64,000 bases of DNA from Flavobacterium sp. N2820 (GCF_025947285.1 NZ_CP110008.1:2681001-2745000); one strand, 5' to 3'; counted from the stretch's first letter, positions 8,271-17,346 are shown. The notes: generated by a model from the letters alone, not told the origin. A program made the numbers and translations.

Positions 8271-8831
8271 TTATTTTCGTGTAAAACATTCGGTAATATG
8301 GTCATTTACCATTCCAGTGGCTTGCATATGGGCGTACATCACTGTTGAACCTACAAATTTGAATCCACGTTTTTTCAAATCTTTACTTAAGGCATCAGAA
8401 ATGGGCGTGGTTGCTTTAACTTCGCTTAAAGTTTTGGGTTGGTTGTCAATTGGTTTTCCATCAACAAATCCCCAAATATATTTTGAAAAACTTCCAAATT
8501 CTTCTTGTATTTTTATAAAAGCTTGCGCATTAGAAACCGTTGCTTTGATTTTTAATTTGTTTCTTATAATTCCAGTATCTTCTGCTAATTCTGCCATTTT
8601 TTCTTCCGAGTAATTCGCAATTTTTTTCAAATCGAAATTTTCAAATGCTCTTCGGAAGTTTTCTCTTTTAGCCAAAACAGTGTACCAACTCAATCCCGCT
8701 TGAAATGTTTCTAAAATCAAAAATTCGAAAATAGTTGCATCATCATACACTGGTTTTCCCCATTCGTTATCGTGATAATTGCGGTATAAATCGTCTTTTT
8801 CGCACCAAGCGCATCGTTGTTTAGTTGTCAT
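8271..8831 (-). CDS. tag: DNA-3-methyladenine glycosylase I
   Basis: The protein has 186 residues, the standard size for Tag. The N-terminus RCAWCEKDDLYRNYHDNEWGKPVYDD is the family signature and carries the first Cys and His of the zinc site. The C-terminal MVNDHITECF supplies the second His and Cys. The central FQAGLSWYTVLAKRENFRRAFENF is the helix-hairpin core with the conserved aromatic residues. The enzyme excises 3-methyladenine from alkylated DNA for base-excision repair. The start overlaps the end of the transporter gene by 11 bases. Confidence 0.97.
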   Translation of the reverse strand: MTTKQRCAWCEKDDLYRNYHDNEWGKPVYDDATIFEFLILETFQAGLSWYTVLAKRENFRRAFENFDLKKIANYSEEKMAELAEDTGIIRNKLKIKATVSNAQAFIKIQEEFGSFSKYIWGFVDGKPIDNQPKTLSEVKATTPISDALSKDLKKRGFKFVGSTVMYAHMQATGMVNDHITECFTRK

Positions 8832-9480
8832 TTTTCTCTGTTGCTAAATAAGTATCAATTAAATAATGTCCAAGATAAATTAAAGGGGTTAAGCCAACCG
8901 CAATTAGCAATTTAACCGAATATCCCGTAAAAGCAGATGCAATAAACATTTTTGTGTCAATTTTTCCGGGTAACCAAAAGGCAATTCCGAGCACAATAAA
9001 ACTGTCAAAAAGCTGTGAAATCAAAGTAGAACCTGTACTTCTTAGCCAAATCATTTTTTTACCGGTTCTGTTTTTTACAAAATGAAAAATAGTAACATCA
9101 ATTAATTGCGAAACTAGAAATGCGACGATACTTCCAACAATAATCCACATACTTTGACCAAAAACCGCATTAAATTGTTCGTCTGAAATTAATCCTTCAC
9201 CTTTTACCGCAGGAATATTGAGTCCAATTAGTAGTAGAAAAAAAGTGTAAGCAATTAATCCGGCGGTTAAAAACGAAAGCTTTTTTACGCCTTTTTCACC
9301 AAAATATTCGTTGATTAAATCAGTTGTGATAAAAACAATTGGCCAAGGTAGAATTCCTAAGCTCATAACTACGTCGCCAATGTAAATTAATTTTCCGCCA
9401 ATTAATTCCGCAACTAAAGCGTTGGTAATAAAAATTCCAGCTAATACAACATAAATTATATCTTTTTTCCTATGAAACAT
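8821..9480 (-). CDS. Queuosine precursor transporter (YhhQ/VUT family)
   Basis: The protein has 219 residues and about six hydrophobic segments. Family features are the N-terminal ITNALVAELIGGKLI and the ITTDLINEYFGEKGVKK stretch, then SQLIDVTIFHFVKNRTGKK and STLISQLFDSFIVLGIAF. YhhQ-type proteins import the queuosine precursors preQ0 or preQ1 across the inner membrane. A queG gene for the last step of queuosine synthesis lies about 38 kb away in the window. Its ATG overlaps the stop of the large TraB-type gene by one base, and tag overlaps its end, so it belongs to the minus-strand operon. Confidence 0.93.
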   Translation of the reverse strand: MFHRKKDIIYVVLAGIFITNALVAELIGGKLIYIGDVVMSLGILPWPIVFITTDLINEYFGEKGVKKLSFLTAGLIAYTFFLLLIGLNIPAVKGEGLISDEQFNAVFGQSMWIIVGSIVAFLVSQLIDVTIFHFVKNRTGKKMIWLRSTGSTLISQLFDSFIVLGIAFWLPGKIDTKMFIASAFTGYSVKLLIAVGLTPLIYLGHYLIDTYLATEKNDN

Positions 9481-12400
9481 TAATATTCATCATCATAATC
9501 GTTTCCATAACTATTTATTTGATCTTTGAGTTTTCCGTAGGAAACTCTTGGATGATTATCGTTTAGCGATTCATCAATCATTGCATTTTGTAACGAATTT
9601 ATATCTTTTTCTTCTAAATAAGTTTTAGAAGTTAGTTTATAATATCCTTTAATGTTTGGCGTTGAGCCTTCAGTTATAAAGGCAATTCCTGTGAGTTGTG
9701 ATTTATTTGTTTGATAAGAATCTTCTTCAATATTTATTCGTTTGAAAAAATAATAGATGATTTTTTTTGAATTGAATTTGATTTCTTTAGTTTCATAAAA
9801 GGCTAGTGAATCTTTTTTGGAATCAATTTCCTCTGCATAAACAATTGCAGATGCAGCAATATCTTTTGCATCTATTTTTTCAAAATGTTCTTTTTGTTTG
9901 GCATGATTTAACATTAAATAACCAATAAATTGTGATTTTGGATTTGTAATCACTTTATTGATTGTTTTTTCTTCAATCGACTTACTTTTCTCTAATTCAA
10001 GTTCGGCTAAAGCGATGTCTAATTCATCAATATTTAAGTTGCTGCTTTTTTCAAAAAGTTGTTGTATTTCTTTTTCATTTTTAAACGGATACAAAATATG
10101 AGCATAGCTCATAAAATCACTAATTGGCGCATAATCGTCTTCTTCATAATAATTTTCTTCGTCTTTATCTTTGATGTTTTGTTTGTTTTTCCAGCTCGAT
10201 AAACGTTTAAATTCTAATTTTGCATTCGTTAAAATCATTTTTTTGTAGGACTTTAATTTTTTCGAATTGCCTAAATTAGCTTGTACCAATTTGTATGTAA
10301 AACTCACAATTGGTTCATGATATTCTTTGATGCTGTAATATTGAAAAATTTCAGGAAAAAGCACTTGACTGTTTTCTAAATCGTCTTCAAAATATTCAAA
10401 CAAGCCCGAAATCTCATATTCATTATCAGAAATTGGCAAATCATATTCAAGTAATTCTTTTATTTTAAGGTAGCCGTTTTTTGTTTTTTGAGAAGACAAA
10501 GCTCTTAAAACTGCAAATTGAATTACCGTATTTACATTTTCTTTTTTATAAACTTTCTCTAAATAATCAATCGTATTGTCAGATTTTATTCGGCCAATTT
10601 TTTCATATAAATCCCCTAAAATTTCAGTTTCATCATCATTAAATTTGAAGGTATTGATAAAGGTTTTTATTTTAGGCAAATCTTTTTCTTCTAATTTCAA
10701 ATAATGAATTGATTTTAAGGCAGAATAGCGAATACTGTCATGTTTGCTTCTTACATCATTTAAAAATAGGTCTACTTTATTTTCGAAAACATTTTCTCCT
10801 GCTTCAGAAGTTACTTGAAAGGAATTGAACGTTTTTTCCACAAATGCATCATCATTTTTATAATTTTTATCTACTAATGTTTTAAGCTCATAAATTCGCC
10901 CATTATTAAAGACCAATTTGTGTTTTGTGGCTTGATTTGAGTTTTCTTTAGAAACCATAGCTTCATACACATGCGAATTTGTACCGTTGTCAACGGTTGT
11001 TTTTTCTGAAATAATAGTTAGTTCACTGTCTTTTTTTATTCCAAACAAAAGTTCATTCCAATTTGATATATGATAGTTGTCAAATTCAGTTTCGATTTCT
11101 TCAGATACTTCGTCCGAAATTTCTATAATTTCTTCATCAACGGAGTCGGTTTGTTTTCCTTTTTTTGTGATTCTTGCTTTGTAGTTTTTCCAAATAGAAT
11201 CCATACTTTTCTCCGATTCATATTTATGATATTTGTAATATGACAATTCGACAAATGAGCCATTACTGCCTAAAAATTGATAATTTTTTGATTTTGAAAC
11301 AAAATGGTTTTTCTTTTTTTGACCAATAGTGTAATCTTTATCGACGGCAAAATCTAAATGCTCGTTTTGTTTTTCAGGAATTTCAATGCTAAAATTTGTA
11401 ATTGAATCTGAAAATGTTTTATATTTTTCGTTACTTATTGAAGGTTGAATTTGAAAAGATTGAAAGAATTTTTTTGTATCATCTTTTGTTGCATTAATAG
11501 CACCTAGCAAATAGTATTTATTTCCTTTTAAAACAGATTTAAGTGCAATTTCTTTGTCTTCAAATTTAGATTGTGATGTAAATTCAAAGCGCTGTTTGTC
11601 AAATTTTGTATGTGTAGAGTCAATATCATGTTGGTTATAGAATTCTTTATGAATACGTTTTAATTCATATTCTGAATTTTCTAAATCATCAATTTCTTGG
11701 AGTGTTTTTTCAATCAAAAAATAATGTGTTTTTTGATTATTAGCTACTCCAAAAATTGCCATATCTGTATTGTCTTTCTCATTTGCTTTATTACCCTTAT
11801 AAGCAAAATAACTAGGGAATTGTATTTCAAAATTCCCTTTTCTAGGTTTTATAGTTTCCCAATTTTCTGTGCTTTCTTTTAAGGTTATTTTCGAAAAAAT
11901 TTCATCCTCAAATTTTCTTACATAATCGCCTTCACCACCCATAATCACGGTAATAATTTCTAGCGGAGTGATATAATATCTGTAGCGTTGAGCATTTCCA
12001 GTTTTGGTTTTATTTTTGATATCGTATACCCAATAATTTTTTTCTTGATAGGCTTTTTTCTCTAAAATTTCACCCGGTATATTTTCATAAAATAAACTGT
12101 CAAGCGTTTTAGGATTGAAAGGTTTATTGTTTTTGTTTAAAAAATCTTTTAGCAGATTTCGTTTTACATTGATGAAGCCTCCATTTGCTAAATCTGGTGA
12201 TTCTAAATCTTCACCATTTTCTAAAACAATTTCAAATAATGGTAATGAGATTACTCCGTCAGCTGTTGTTTTTGTTGTTAATTCGGGTTTGATAAAATAT
12301 TCTTCAATTTGTTTTTTTGCTGATTTTCCTTTGTCTGTATACGCATCAAAAATAGGTTTTACGGTATATCCTTTTTTGCGAAGCAATTCAATTACTCCTT

Positions 12401-13190
12401 TATCACCTGGCAGATGTGCCGCTCCAATTGCACTAAACAAACTCCCGGTTTTCATGATTGAGTCCATGTTTTTAACCATTTCTACATTTCGATCAAAAAG
12501 CATAGCTTTCAAATAACTTTGTGGAGAACTCAATATTGAAAGTGAGTCAATCATATCTAAGTCTTTTTCACGATAAAAATCGGTTAAGGCTTCATTGTAT
12601 GATTTATTTTTTAATATTTTTAAAATTGCTTGGCGGTTTTTATCCACTTCTTTTTGATCCATGTTTGCTTGAGCTCGCATAATGTTGATTGTTGAGCTTT
12701 TAACATCCTCTAAGCCTACAGTTTTTTTATTATATTTTCTACCTGTTCGGTAAATAAACATGTCTAAATACGTTTCTTCTTGGTATTCTTTGTTTGTTTC
12801 ATTTGTACGAGTTAGCAGACTCACTAAATTGTAGTTGCTGTTTCTAAAAAGGGAATATAAATCATCTTTTTCAATTGGATTGATATAGAAGTTTGTATAG
12901 AAAGAGCCGTTATTGGTGTATTGGTTATAAAAGCTAAACATGTCAAAAAGTGAAGTCCAAGTTCTTGGTTCGCTTTCATTAGCAACGATGTCCGCTTTCT
13001 GAAGGTGAGTAAAAAAGGCATCGGATAAGTGATACGAAATTTTATCACTTACATGCATCGAGCCATAAACATATGATTTTTTTTGTAAACCATTGCCGCT
13101 AATTTCCCACAGTAAACTTTGGTATTTTTTTTCTTGGGCAAAAAGTAGAGATGTAAAGAACAGAACAGAAAGGAAGCAATATTTTTTCAA
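9480..13190 (-). CDS. Large TraB/GumN-like protein with C-terminal repeat region
   Basis: The protein has 1236 residues with a signal peptide (MKKYCFLSVLFFTSLLFAQ). Residues about 24-290 resemble the TraB/GumN (Tiki-like) family: a GSMH motif at 43-46, an acidic ESEP at 72-75 and a second GxxH motif, GAAH, at 256-259, the residues proposed as metal-protease ligands. The remaining 950 residues are unusual. Two similar segments appear to follow one another, ending in FFQSFQI (about 575) and TFNSFQV (about 795). A helical, HEAT-like stretch comes at about 805-1080, starting DVRSKHDSIRYSALKSIH. A typical GumN protein is about 300 residues. It is the first gene of the operon, with a -7 element at 13215-13222. 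The function of the C-terminal part is unknown. Confidence 0.82.
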   Translation of the reverse strand: MKKYCFLSVLFFTSLLFAQEKKYQSLLWEISGNGLQKKSYVYGSMHVSDKISYHLSDAFFTHLQKADIVANESEPRTWTSLFDMFSFYNQYTNNGSFYTNFYINPIEKDDLYSLFRNSNYNLVSLLTRTNETNKEYQEETYLDMFIYRTGRKYNKKTVGLEDVKSSTINIMRAQANMDQKEVDKNRQAILKILKNKSYNEALTDFYREKDLDMIDSLSILSSPQSYLKAMLFDRNVEMVKNMDSIMKTGSLFSAIGAAHLPGDKGVIELLRKKGYTVKPIFDAYTDKGKSAKKQIEEYFIKPELTTKTTADGVISLPLFEIVLENGEDLESPDLANGGFINVKRNLLKDFLNKNNKPFNPKTLDSLFYENIPGEILEKKAYQEKNYWVYDIKNKTKTGNAQRYRYYITPLEIITVIMGGEGDYVRKFEDEIFSKITLKESTENWETIKPRKGNFEIQFPSYFAYKGNKANEKDNTDMAIFGVANNQKTHYFLIEKTLQEIDDLENSEYELKRIHKEFYNQHDIDSTHTKFDKQRFEFTSQSKFEDKEIALKSVLKGNKYYLLGAINATKDDTKKFFQSFQIQPSISNEKYKTFSDSITNFSIEIPEKQNEHLDFAVDKDYTIGQKKKNHFVSKSKNYQFLGSNGSFVELSYYKYHKYESEKSMDSIWKNYKARITKKGKQTDSVDEEIIEISDEVSEEIETEFDNYHISNWNELLFGIKKDSELTIISEKTTVDNGTNSHVYEAMVSKENSNQATKHKLVFNNGRIYELKTLVDKNYKNDDAFVEKTFNSFQVTSEAGENVFENKVDLFLNDVRSKHDSIRYSALKSIHYLKLEEKDLPKIKTFINTFKFNDDETEILGDLYEKIGRIKSDNTIDYLEKVYKKENVNTVIQFAVLRALSSQKTKNGYLKIKELLEYDLPISDNEYEISGLFEYFEDDLENSQVLFPEIFQYYSIKEYHEPIVSFTYKLVQANLGNSKKLKSYKKMILTNAKLEFKRLSSWKNKQNIKDKDEENYYEEDDYAPISDFMSYAHILYPFKNEKEIQQLFEKSSNLNIDELDIALAELELEKSKSIEEKTINKVITNPKSQFIGYLMLNHAKQKEHFEKIDAKDIAASAIVYAEEIDSKKDSLAFYETKEIKFNSKKIIYYFFKRINIEEDSYQTNKSQLTGIAFITEGSTPNIKGYYKLTSKTYLEEKDINSLQNAMIDESLNDNHPRVSYGKLKDQINSYGNDYDDEY

Positions 13191-13214
13191 GAGATAATTG
13201 TTTTACGTTTACCC

Positions 13215-13222
13215 CAAATATA
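13215..13222 (-). promoter_or_regulatory. -7 promoter element of the TraB-type operon
   Basis: On the minus strand this reads TATATTTG, a match to TAnnTTTG, about 25 bases before the start codon at 13190. No clear -33 is visible. Confidence 0.5.
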
Positions 13223-13237
13223 CATTTTTTTAGAAAT

Positions 13238-13278
13238 AAAAAAAACCTTAAATCTGTTAAAGAAATAAGGTTTTTTTA
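13238..13278 (-). terminator. Intrinsic terminator after tsf
   Basis: The arms AAAAAAACCTTA and TAAGGTTTTTTT surround an AT-rich loop and lie directly downstream of tsf on the minus strand. T-runs on both sides make it symmetrical. Confidence 0.8.
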
Positions 13279-13296
13279 TATGTATTTTAGAATGAA

Positions 13297-14118
13297 TTAT
13301 CCTAAAGCTACTCTGCTAAATCCTGTAACTACTAAGTTAGCATCTACAGATTTGATGTAAGCAGCAACGCTCATAGAACCATCTTTAATGTAATCTTGAT
13401 TTACTAAAGTGTTGTCTTTGTAAAAACGTTGGATTTTTCCTTTAGAAATGTTATCTAACATTGCCTCTGGTTTACCTTCAGCTCTTAATTGCTCTTTAGC
13501 GATTTCAATTTCTTTTTCAATGATTGCAGCATCAACACCAGCTTCGTTTAAAGCAATTGGGTTCATGGCAGCAGCTTGCATTGCAACGTTTTTAGCAGCT
13601 TCGTCAGCTCCTTCAACATTTGCAGATAAAGCAACTAAAGTAGCAATTTTACCAGCGTGGATATATGATCCAACAAAAGCACCTTCTAATCTTTCAAAAG
13701 AACCTACTTCAATTTTTTCTCCAATAACTCCAGTTTGCTCAATTAATTTTTCAGCAACAGTAATTCCATTGAAATCAGAAGCTAATAATTCTTCTTTAGT
13801 AGCATAGTTTAAAGCTTGGTTAGCTAAATCAGTAGCTAATTTAACGAAAGATTCGTTTTTACCTACGAAGTCAGTTTCACAATTTAAAGTAATTGCAACA
13901 CCAGCAGTTTTATCTGCGCTAACAACAGCAATTGCAGCACCTTCAGTAGATTCTCTATCTGAACGGTTTGCAGCCACTTTTTGACCTTTTTTTCTTAAGT
14001 TTTCGATAGCTAAATCGAAATCTCCTTCTGCTTCCACTAATGCTTTTTTACAATCCATCATTCCAGCACCAGTGATAGTTCTTAATTTATTTACGTCTGC
14101 AGCAGTAATATTTGCCAT
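13297..14118 (-). CDS. tsf: Translation elongation factor Ts
   Basis: The protein has 273 residues. The UBA-like N-terminus (about 1-50) has the signature LRTITGAGMMDCKKALVEAEGDFDLAIENLRKKG. The core contains the TDFVGKNESFV motif, which in EF-Ts contacts EF-Tu and releases GDP. Its length is normal for Bacteroidota. It lies downstream of rpsB on the same strand, the conserved bacterial rpsB-tsf arrangement, but separated by 138 bases holding a large inverted repeat. Confidence 0.98.
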   Translation of the reverse strand: MANITAADVNKLRTITGAGMMDCKKALVEAEGDFDLAIENLRKKGQKVAANRSDRESTEGAAIAVVSADKTAGVAITLNCETDFVGKNESFVKLATDLANQALNYATKEELLASDFNGITVAEKLIEQTGVIGEKIEVGSFERLEGAFVGSYIHAGKIATLVALSANVEGADEAAKNVAMQAAAMNPIALNEAGVDAAIIEKEIEIAKEQLRAEGKPEAMLDNISKGKIQRFYKDNTLVNQDYIKDGSMSVAAYIKSVDANLVVTGFSRVALG

Positions 14119-14173
14119 TTTGTATGTTTTTTATTTGTTGTTTATAAAAGTAAAAAATTCCAATTACTAAATC

Positions 14174-14230
14174 CCAAATTCCAATTTTACTAAATTGCTA
14201 ACTAAAAGTTAGAACAAGTTTGGAATTTGG
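14174..14230. repeat. Nested inverted repeat between rpsB and tsf
   Basis: CCAAATTCCAA (14174-14184) and TTGGAATTTGG (14220-14230) form a perfect 11-bp inverted repeat. CTAACT/AGTTAG (14198-14212) is nested in its loop. Further copies of the AATTCCAA/TTGGAATT word flank it. There is no long T-run at the end, so it may be a processing or stability hairpin rather than a terminator. Confidence 0.7.
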
Positions 14231-14256
14231 AATTTAATTCTTGGAATTTAATTTAT

Positions 14257-15018
14257 TTATGCTTCAGTTTCAGTAGCAGGAGCTTCAGTAGCTTCTACTT
14301 CTTTAGCTGGTAATTCATCTTTTTCAACTTTTCTATCAGAAAGACCTTCTACTAATGCAGCAGATACTAAAGATAAAATTTTATCGATTGATTTAGAAGC
14401 ATCGTCATTTGCAGGGATAACGAAATCAATTGGACGTGGATCCGAATTCGTATCAACCATTGCGAAAACTGGAATGTTTAATTTTTGAGCTTCTTTGATC
14501 GCGATATGCTCAGCTTTAACGTCTACTACAAAAAGAGCTGCTGGAAGTCTAGACATATCAGCAATAGAACCTAAGTTTTTCTCTAATTTTGCACGTAAAC
14601 GATCTACTTGCAATCTTTCTTTTTTAGATAAAGTCATGAAAGTACCGTCTTTCTTCATTCTATCAATAGAAGCCATTTTTTTAACAGCTTTACGGATAGT
14701 TACGAAGTTTGTTAACATACCACCAGGCCATCTTTCAGTGATGTAAGGCATGTTACAAGCTGCTGCTTTTTCAGCAACGATATCTTTCGCTTGTTTTTTG
14801 GTAGCAACGAATAATACTTTTCTACCAGATGCAGCAATTTTTTTCAAAGCTTCATTAGCCTCTTCAATTTTAGCTGCAGTTTTATATAAGTTAATGATAT
14901 GAATACCATTACGCTCCATATAAATGTAAGGAGCCATGTTTGGATCCCATTTACGAGTCATGTGTCCGAAATGTACACCTGCTTCTAATAACTCTTTAAC
15001 GTCAATTTTGTTTGCCAT
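14257..15018 (-). CDS. rpsB: 30S ribosomal protein S2
   Basis: The protein has 253 residues. The signatures are KELLEAGVHFGHMTRKWDP near the start, FVATKKQA, ERWPGGMLTNF and the late IPVFAMVDTNSDP with IPANDDASKSI. It binds the small subunit near the platform/head junction. A Glu/Ala/Thr-rich tail of about 25 residues (EVEATEAPATETEA end) extends past the core, as in many Flavobacteriia. It lies in the order rplM-rpsI-rpsB-tsf with 193 bases before it, which may hold a regulatory leader. Confidence 0.98.
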   Translation of the reverse strand: MANKIDVKELLEAGVHFGHMTRKWDPNMAPYIYMERNGIHIINLYKTAAKIEEANEALKKIAASGRKVLFVATKKQAKDIVAEKAAACNMPYITERWPGGMLTNFVTIRKAVKKMASIDRMKKDGTFMTLSKKERLQVDRLRAKLEKNLGSIADMSRLPAALFVVDVKAEHIAIKEAQKLNIPVFAMVDTNSDPRPIDFVIPANDDASKSIDKILSLVSAALVEGLSDRKVEKDELPAKEVEATEAPATETEA

Positions 15019-15211
15019 TGTGTAATAGTTTACGTTCCGTGATTAGCAATGCGTCACCTTTTTCGCTTTAAGTCAATTGACTTTAAGACTTTGGACTGCA
15101 TTTCGATGCTAAACTAATTCCCTTTTTACAAGGAATATCGACAACTTTGTTTTTAATTCAATTTTAATTGTAAAAATAAATCTGAAAATATATTCTGATA
15201 AATATCGAATA
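15019..15211 (-). promoter_or_regulatory. Structured leader region before rpsB
   Basis: These 193 bases between rpsI and rpsB contain several small inverted repeats. AAGTCAATTGACTT at 15070-15083 is a perfect palindrome. GCAT-TTCG-ATGC and ATTCC...GGAAT hairpins lie within 15095-15140. I find no clear -7 element on the minus strand here. It may be an autoregulatory S2 leader within the operon, but that is an inference from structure and position only. Confidence 0.4.
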
Positions 15212-15598
15212 TTAACGTTTTGAGAATTGGAATCTCTTACGTGCTTTTTTCTGACCGAATTTTTTACGTTCTACCATTCTTGGATCTCTTGTTAGTAATC
15301 CTTCTGGTTTAAGGATAGCTCTGTTTTCAGCCTCAACTTCACACATTGCTCTAGCAATAGCCATTCTTACAGCTTCTGCTTGTCCTGTAGCTCCACCTCC
15401 ATAAACGTTTACTTTAACGTCAAAGTTAGTTGCATTTTCTGTCATAGACATTGGTTGCATAACTTTGTACTGTAAAGTAGCAGTAGGGAAGTAGTTACTA
15501 AATTCTCTTTTGTTTACAGTGATTTTTCCTGTTCCTTCTGAAACATAAACACGTGCAACAGCGCATTTTCTTCTACCGATTTTGTGAATAACTCCCAT
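15212..15598 (-). CDS. rpsI: 30S ribosomal protein S9
   Basis: The protein has 128 residues, normal length. It starts HKIGRRKCAVARVYVSEGTGKI, contains VNVYGGGATGQAEAVRMAIARAM and ends in the basic tail KKFGQKKARKRFQFSKR that reaches the P-site tRNA on the 30S head. Its ATG overlaps the rplM stop codon by one base, the usual tightly coupled rplM-rpsI pair. Confidence 0.98.
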   Translation of the reverse strand: MGVIHKIGRRKCAVARVYVSEGTGKITVNKREFSNYFPTATLQYKVMQPMSMTENATNFDVKVNVYGGGATGQAEAVRMAIARAMCEVEAENRAILKPEGLLTRDPRMVERKKFGQKKARKRFQFSKR

Positions 15599-16053
15599 TA
15601 CTTAAGATCGTTTAGGTTAACTGTTTTTGGTTGTTGAGCTGCATGTTTGTGCTCAGAACCAACATTTACATTTAAATTTCTGAAAAGTTGTGCTCCTAAT
15701 TTGTTTTTAGGTAACATCCCTTTTACAGCTTTTTCTACTAATAATGCAGGGTTTTTTTGTTGCATTACTTTAGCAGTTAGAGTTCTTTGTCCTCCTGGGT
15801 AACCTGTGTGTCTGATGTACGTTTTGTCATCTAACTTGTTACCAGTAAGGTTGATTTTTTCTGCGTTGATAACAATTACGTTATCTCCACAGTCAACGTG
15901 CGGTGAATAACTTGGCTTGTATTTACCTCTCAAAAGCATTGCTACTTTTGTTGATAAACGACCTAAGTTATGACCTTCAGCATCTACAACAATCCACTGT
16001 TTTTCAACTGTAGCTTTGTTAGCAGAAACCGTTTTGTAGCTTAATGCGTCCAT
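15598..16053 (-). CDS. rplM: 50S ribosomal protein L13
   Basis: The protein has 151 residues. Signatures are WIVVDAEGHNLGRLSTKVAMLLRGK near the start, the central HTGYPGG motif and the MLPKNKLGAQLFRNLNV stretch. L13 is an early assembly protein of the large subunit. It is the first gene of the block, with a good promoter and a short hairpin leader upstream (16054-16127). Confidence 0.98.
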   Translation of the reverse strand: MDALSYKTVSANKATVEKQWIVVDAEGHNLGRLSTKVAMLLRGKYKPSYSPHVDCGDNVIVINAEKINLTGNKLDDKTYIRHTGYPGGQRTLTAKVMQQKNPALLVEKAVKGMLPKNKLGAQLFRNLNVNVGSEHKHAAQQPKTVNLNDLK

Positions 16054-16096
16054 AATATTATTTTAATTAAACATTCCATCCCCAATAAAGGGAGTG

Positions 16097-16127
16097 CAAA
16101 AGTACAAATATTTATTAGAATTGCAAA
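16097..16127 (-). promoter_or_regulatory. Promoter of rplM-rpsI(-rpsB-tsf)
   Basis: On the minus strand, TTTG (16127-16124), 19 bases and TACTTTTG (16104-16097) match the Bacteroidota -33/-7 consensus. The transcript would start near 16090, so the TCCC/GGGA stem-loop at about 16079-16093 lies at its 5' end. Confidence 0.75.
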
Positions 16128-16316
16128 TAGGGTGATGAAAAATATTATTAAGTGGTGTTAAGGAACCAATTTTTATTACGTTTTTTTGGTATTTCAATTG
16201 TAAAAATAATGTATTTTTACTTTTTAAATTAAAGGTGTCAAATCGCAATATATAATTTTAAGTTCATACAAACACTTAATATTAGGTAACGATACTAAAC
16301 AAAAAAGCAATAAGTA

Positions 16317-17345
16317 ATGCATATGAAAGCAAAAGCAACCTTAAAACAAATAGCAAAGGAATTTGAAGTGTCAATTTCTACAGTTTCAAAAGCGTTGAGT
16401 GATAGTCCAGAAATTAGTGAAGCAACTAAAATTAAAATTCAGGAATATGCAAAATTGCAGAATTATAAGCCAAACAGTATTGCAAAAAATTTAAAAAATC
16501 AACGAACCAATACTATAGGTGTAATTATTCCAAATATTTTGAATCCTTTTTTTGCAAAAGTTTTTAGTGGAATTGAAAAAACAGCTTTAGAAAAAGGGTT
16601 CAATGTAATTACAGGTATTTCAAATGAATCTTACAATAAAGAAATGCAAGTAATGGATATGTTAAATAATGGAACAATTGATGGTTTTATTGTGGCTGTT
16701 GCTGAAGAAACCCAATCGTTAAAAGAACACCAACATTTTAAAGACATTATCAATAGCGGCACCCCAATTGTAATGTTTGATAGAGTTGCAGAGAATATTG
16801 TTTGTGATAAAGTAATTGTAGATGATTTTGAATCTTCGTATGAGGCAACACAACACTTAATCAAATTGGGAAGTAAAAAAATTGCGTTACTTTCTACAAT
16901 TGGTAATTTAAGCGTTGGTCAATTAAGATTTAACGGTTACAAAAAAGCATTAGAAGAAAATCACACAACGGTCAATCATAATCTGTTAATTATTGAAAAC
17001 GATATTGAATTGTTTGACTCAAAACTAGCAAACTTATTTCAAAAAGAAAAAGTTGATGCAGTATTTGCATTGGACGAACATGCTTCTACAATGGCAATGA
17101 AGTTAGCCATCAAAAAAGGGATCAGAATACCAGAGGAATTAAATATTATTGGTTTTGCTGATGGTGTTTGGTCGCGAAGATTAACACCAAGTTTATCAAC
17201 GGTAAGTCAACATGCACCAGAAATAGGAGCCAAAGCTGCCGAATTACTAATCAACAAACTAACCACTAAAGACGAATTTTATCAACATCAAACAGTTGTT
17301 ATAAAAACCGAGTTGAGACAGAGAGAGTCTACAAGGAAGTTGTAG
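16317..17345 (+). CDS. LacI-family transcriptional regulator
   Basis: The protein has 342 residues. The N-terminal helix-turn-helix and hinge (about 8-65) read TLKQIAKEFEVSISTVSKAL, then YKPNSIAKNLK, as in LacI/GalR regulators. The periplasmic-binding-protein-like sensor domain follows from TNTIGVIIPNILNPFFAKV onward. It normally binds a sugar or nucleoside effector and controls a catabolic operon, but there is no sugar-uptake or glycosidase gene beside it, so the target is unknown. A second in-frame ATG at 16323 is an equally good start. The serine hydrolase gene is convergent, with one base between the stops. Confidence 0.94.
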   Translation: MHMKAKATLKQIAKEFEVSISTVSKALSDSPEISEATKIKIQEYAKLQNYKPNSIAKNLKNQRTNTIGVIIPNILNPFFAKVFSGIEKTALEKGFNVITGISNESYNKEMQVMDMLNNGTIDGFIVAVAEETQSLKEHQHFKDIINSGTPIVMFDRVAENIVCDKVIVDDFESSYEATQHLIKLGSKKIALLSTIGNLSVGQLRFNGYKKALEENHTTVNHNLLIIENDIELFDSKLANLFQKEKVDAVFALDEHASTMAMKLAIKKGIRIPEELNIIGFADGVWSRRLTPSLSTVSQHAPEIGAKAAELLINKLTTKDEFYQHQTVVIKTELRQRESTRKL

Positions 17346-17346
17346 T

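Noticed and set aside
12115..12516. 133-codon plus-strand frame inside the TraB-type gene
   Set aside because: It lies wholly antisense to a gene with a convincing signal peptide and domain, and has no promoter or family resemblance.
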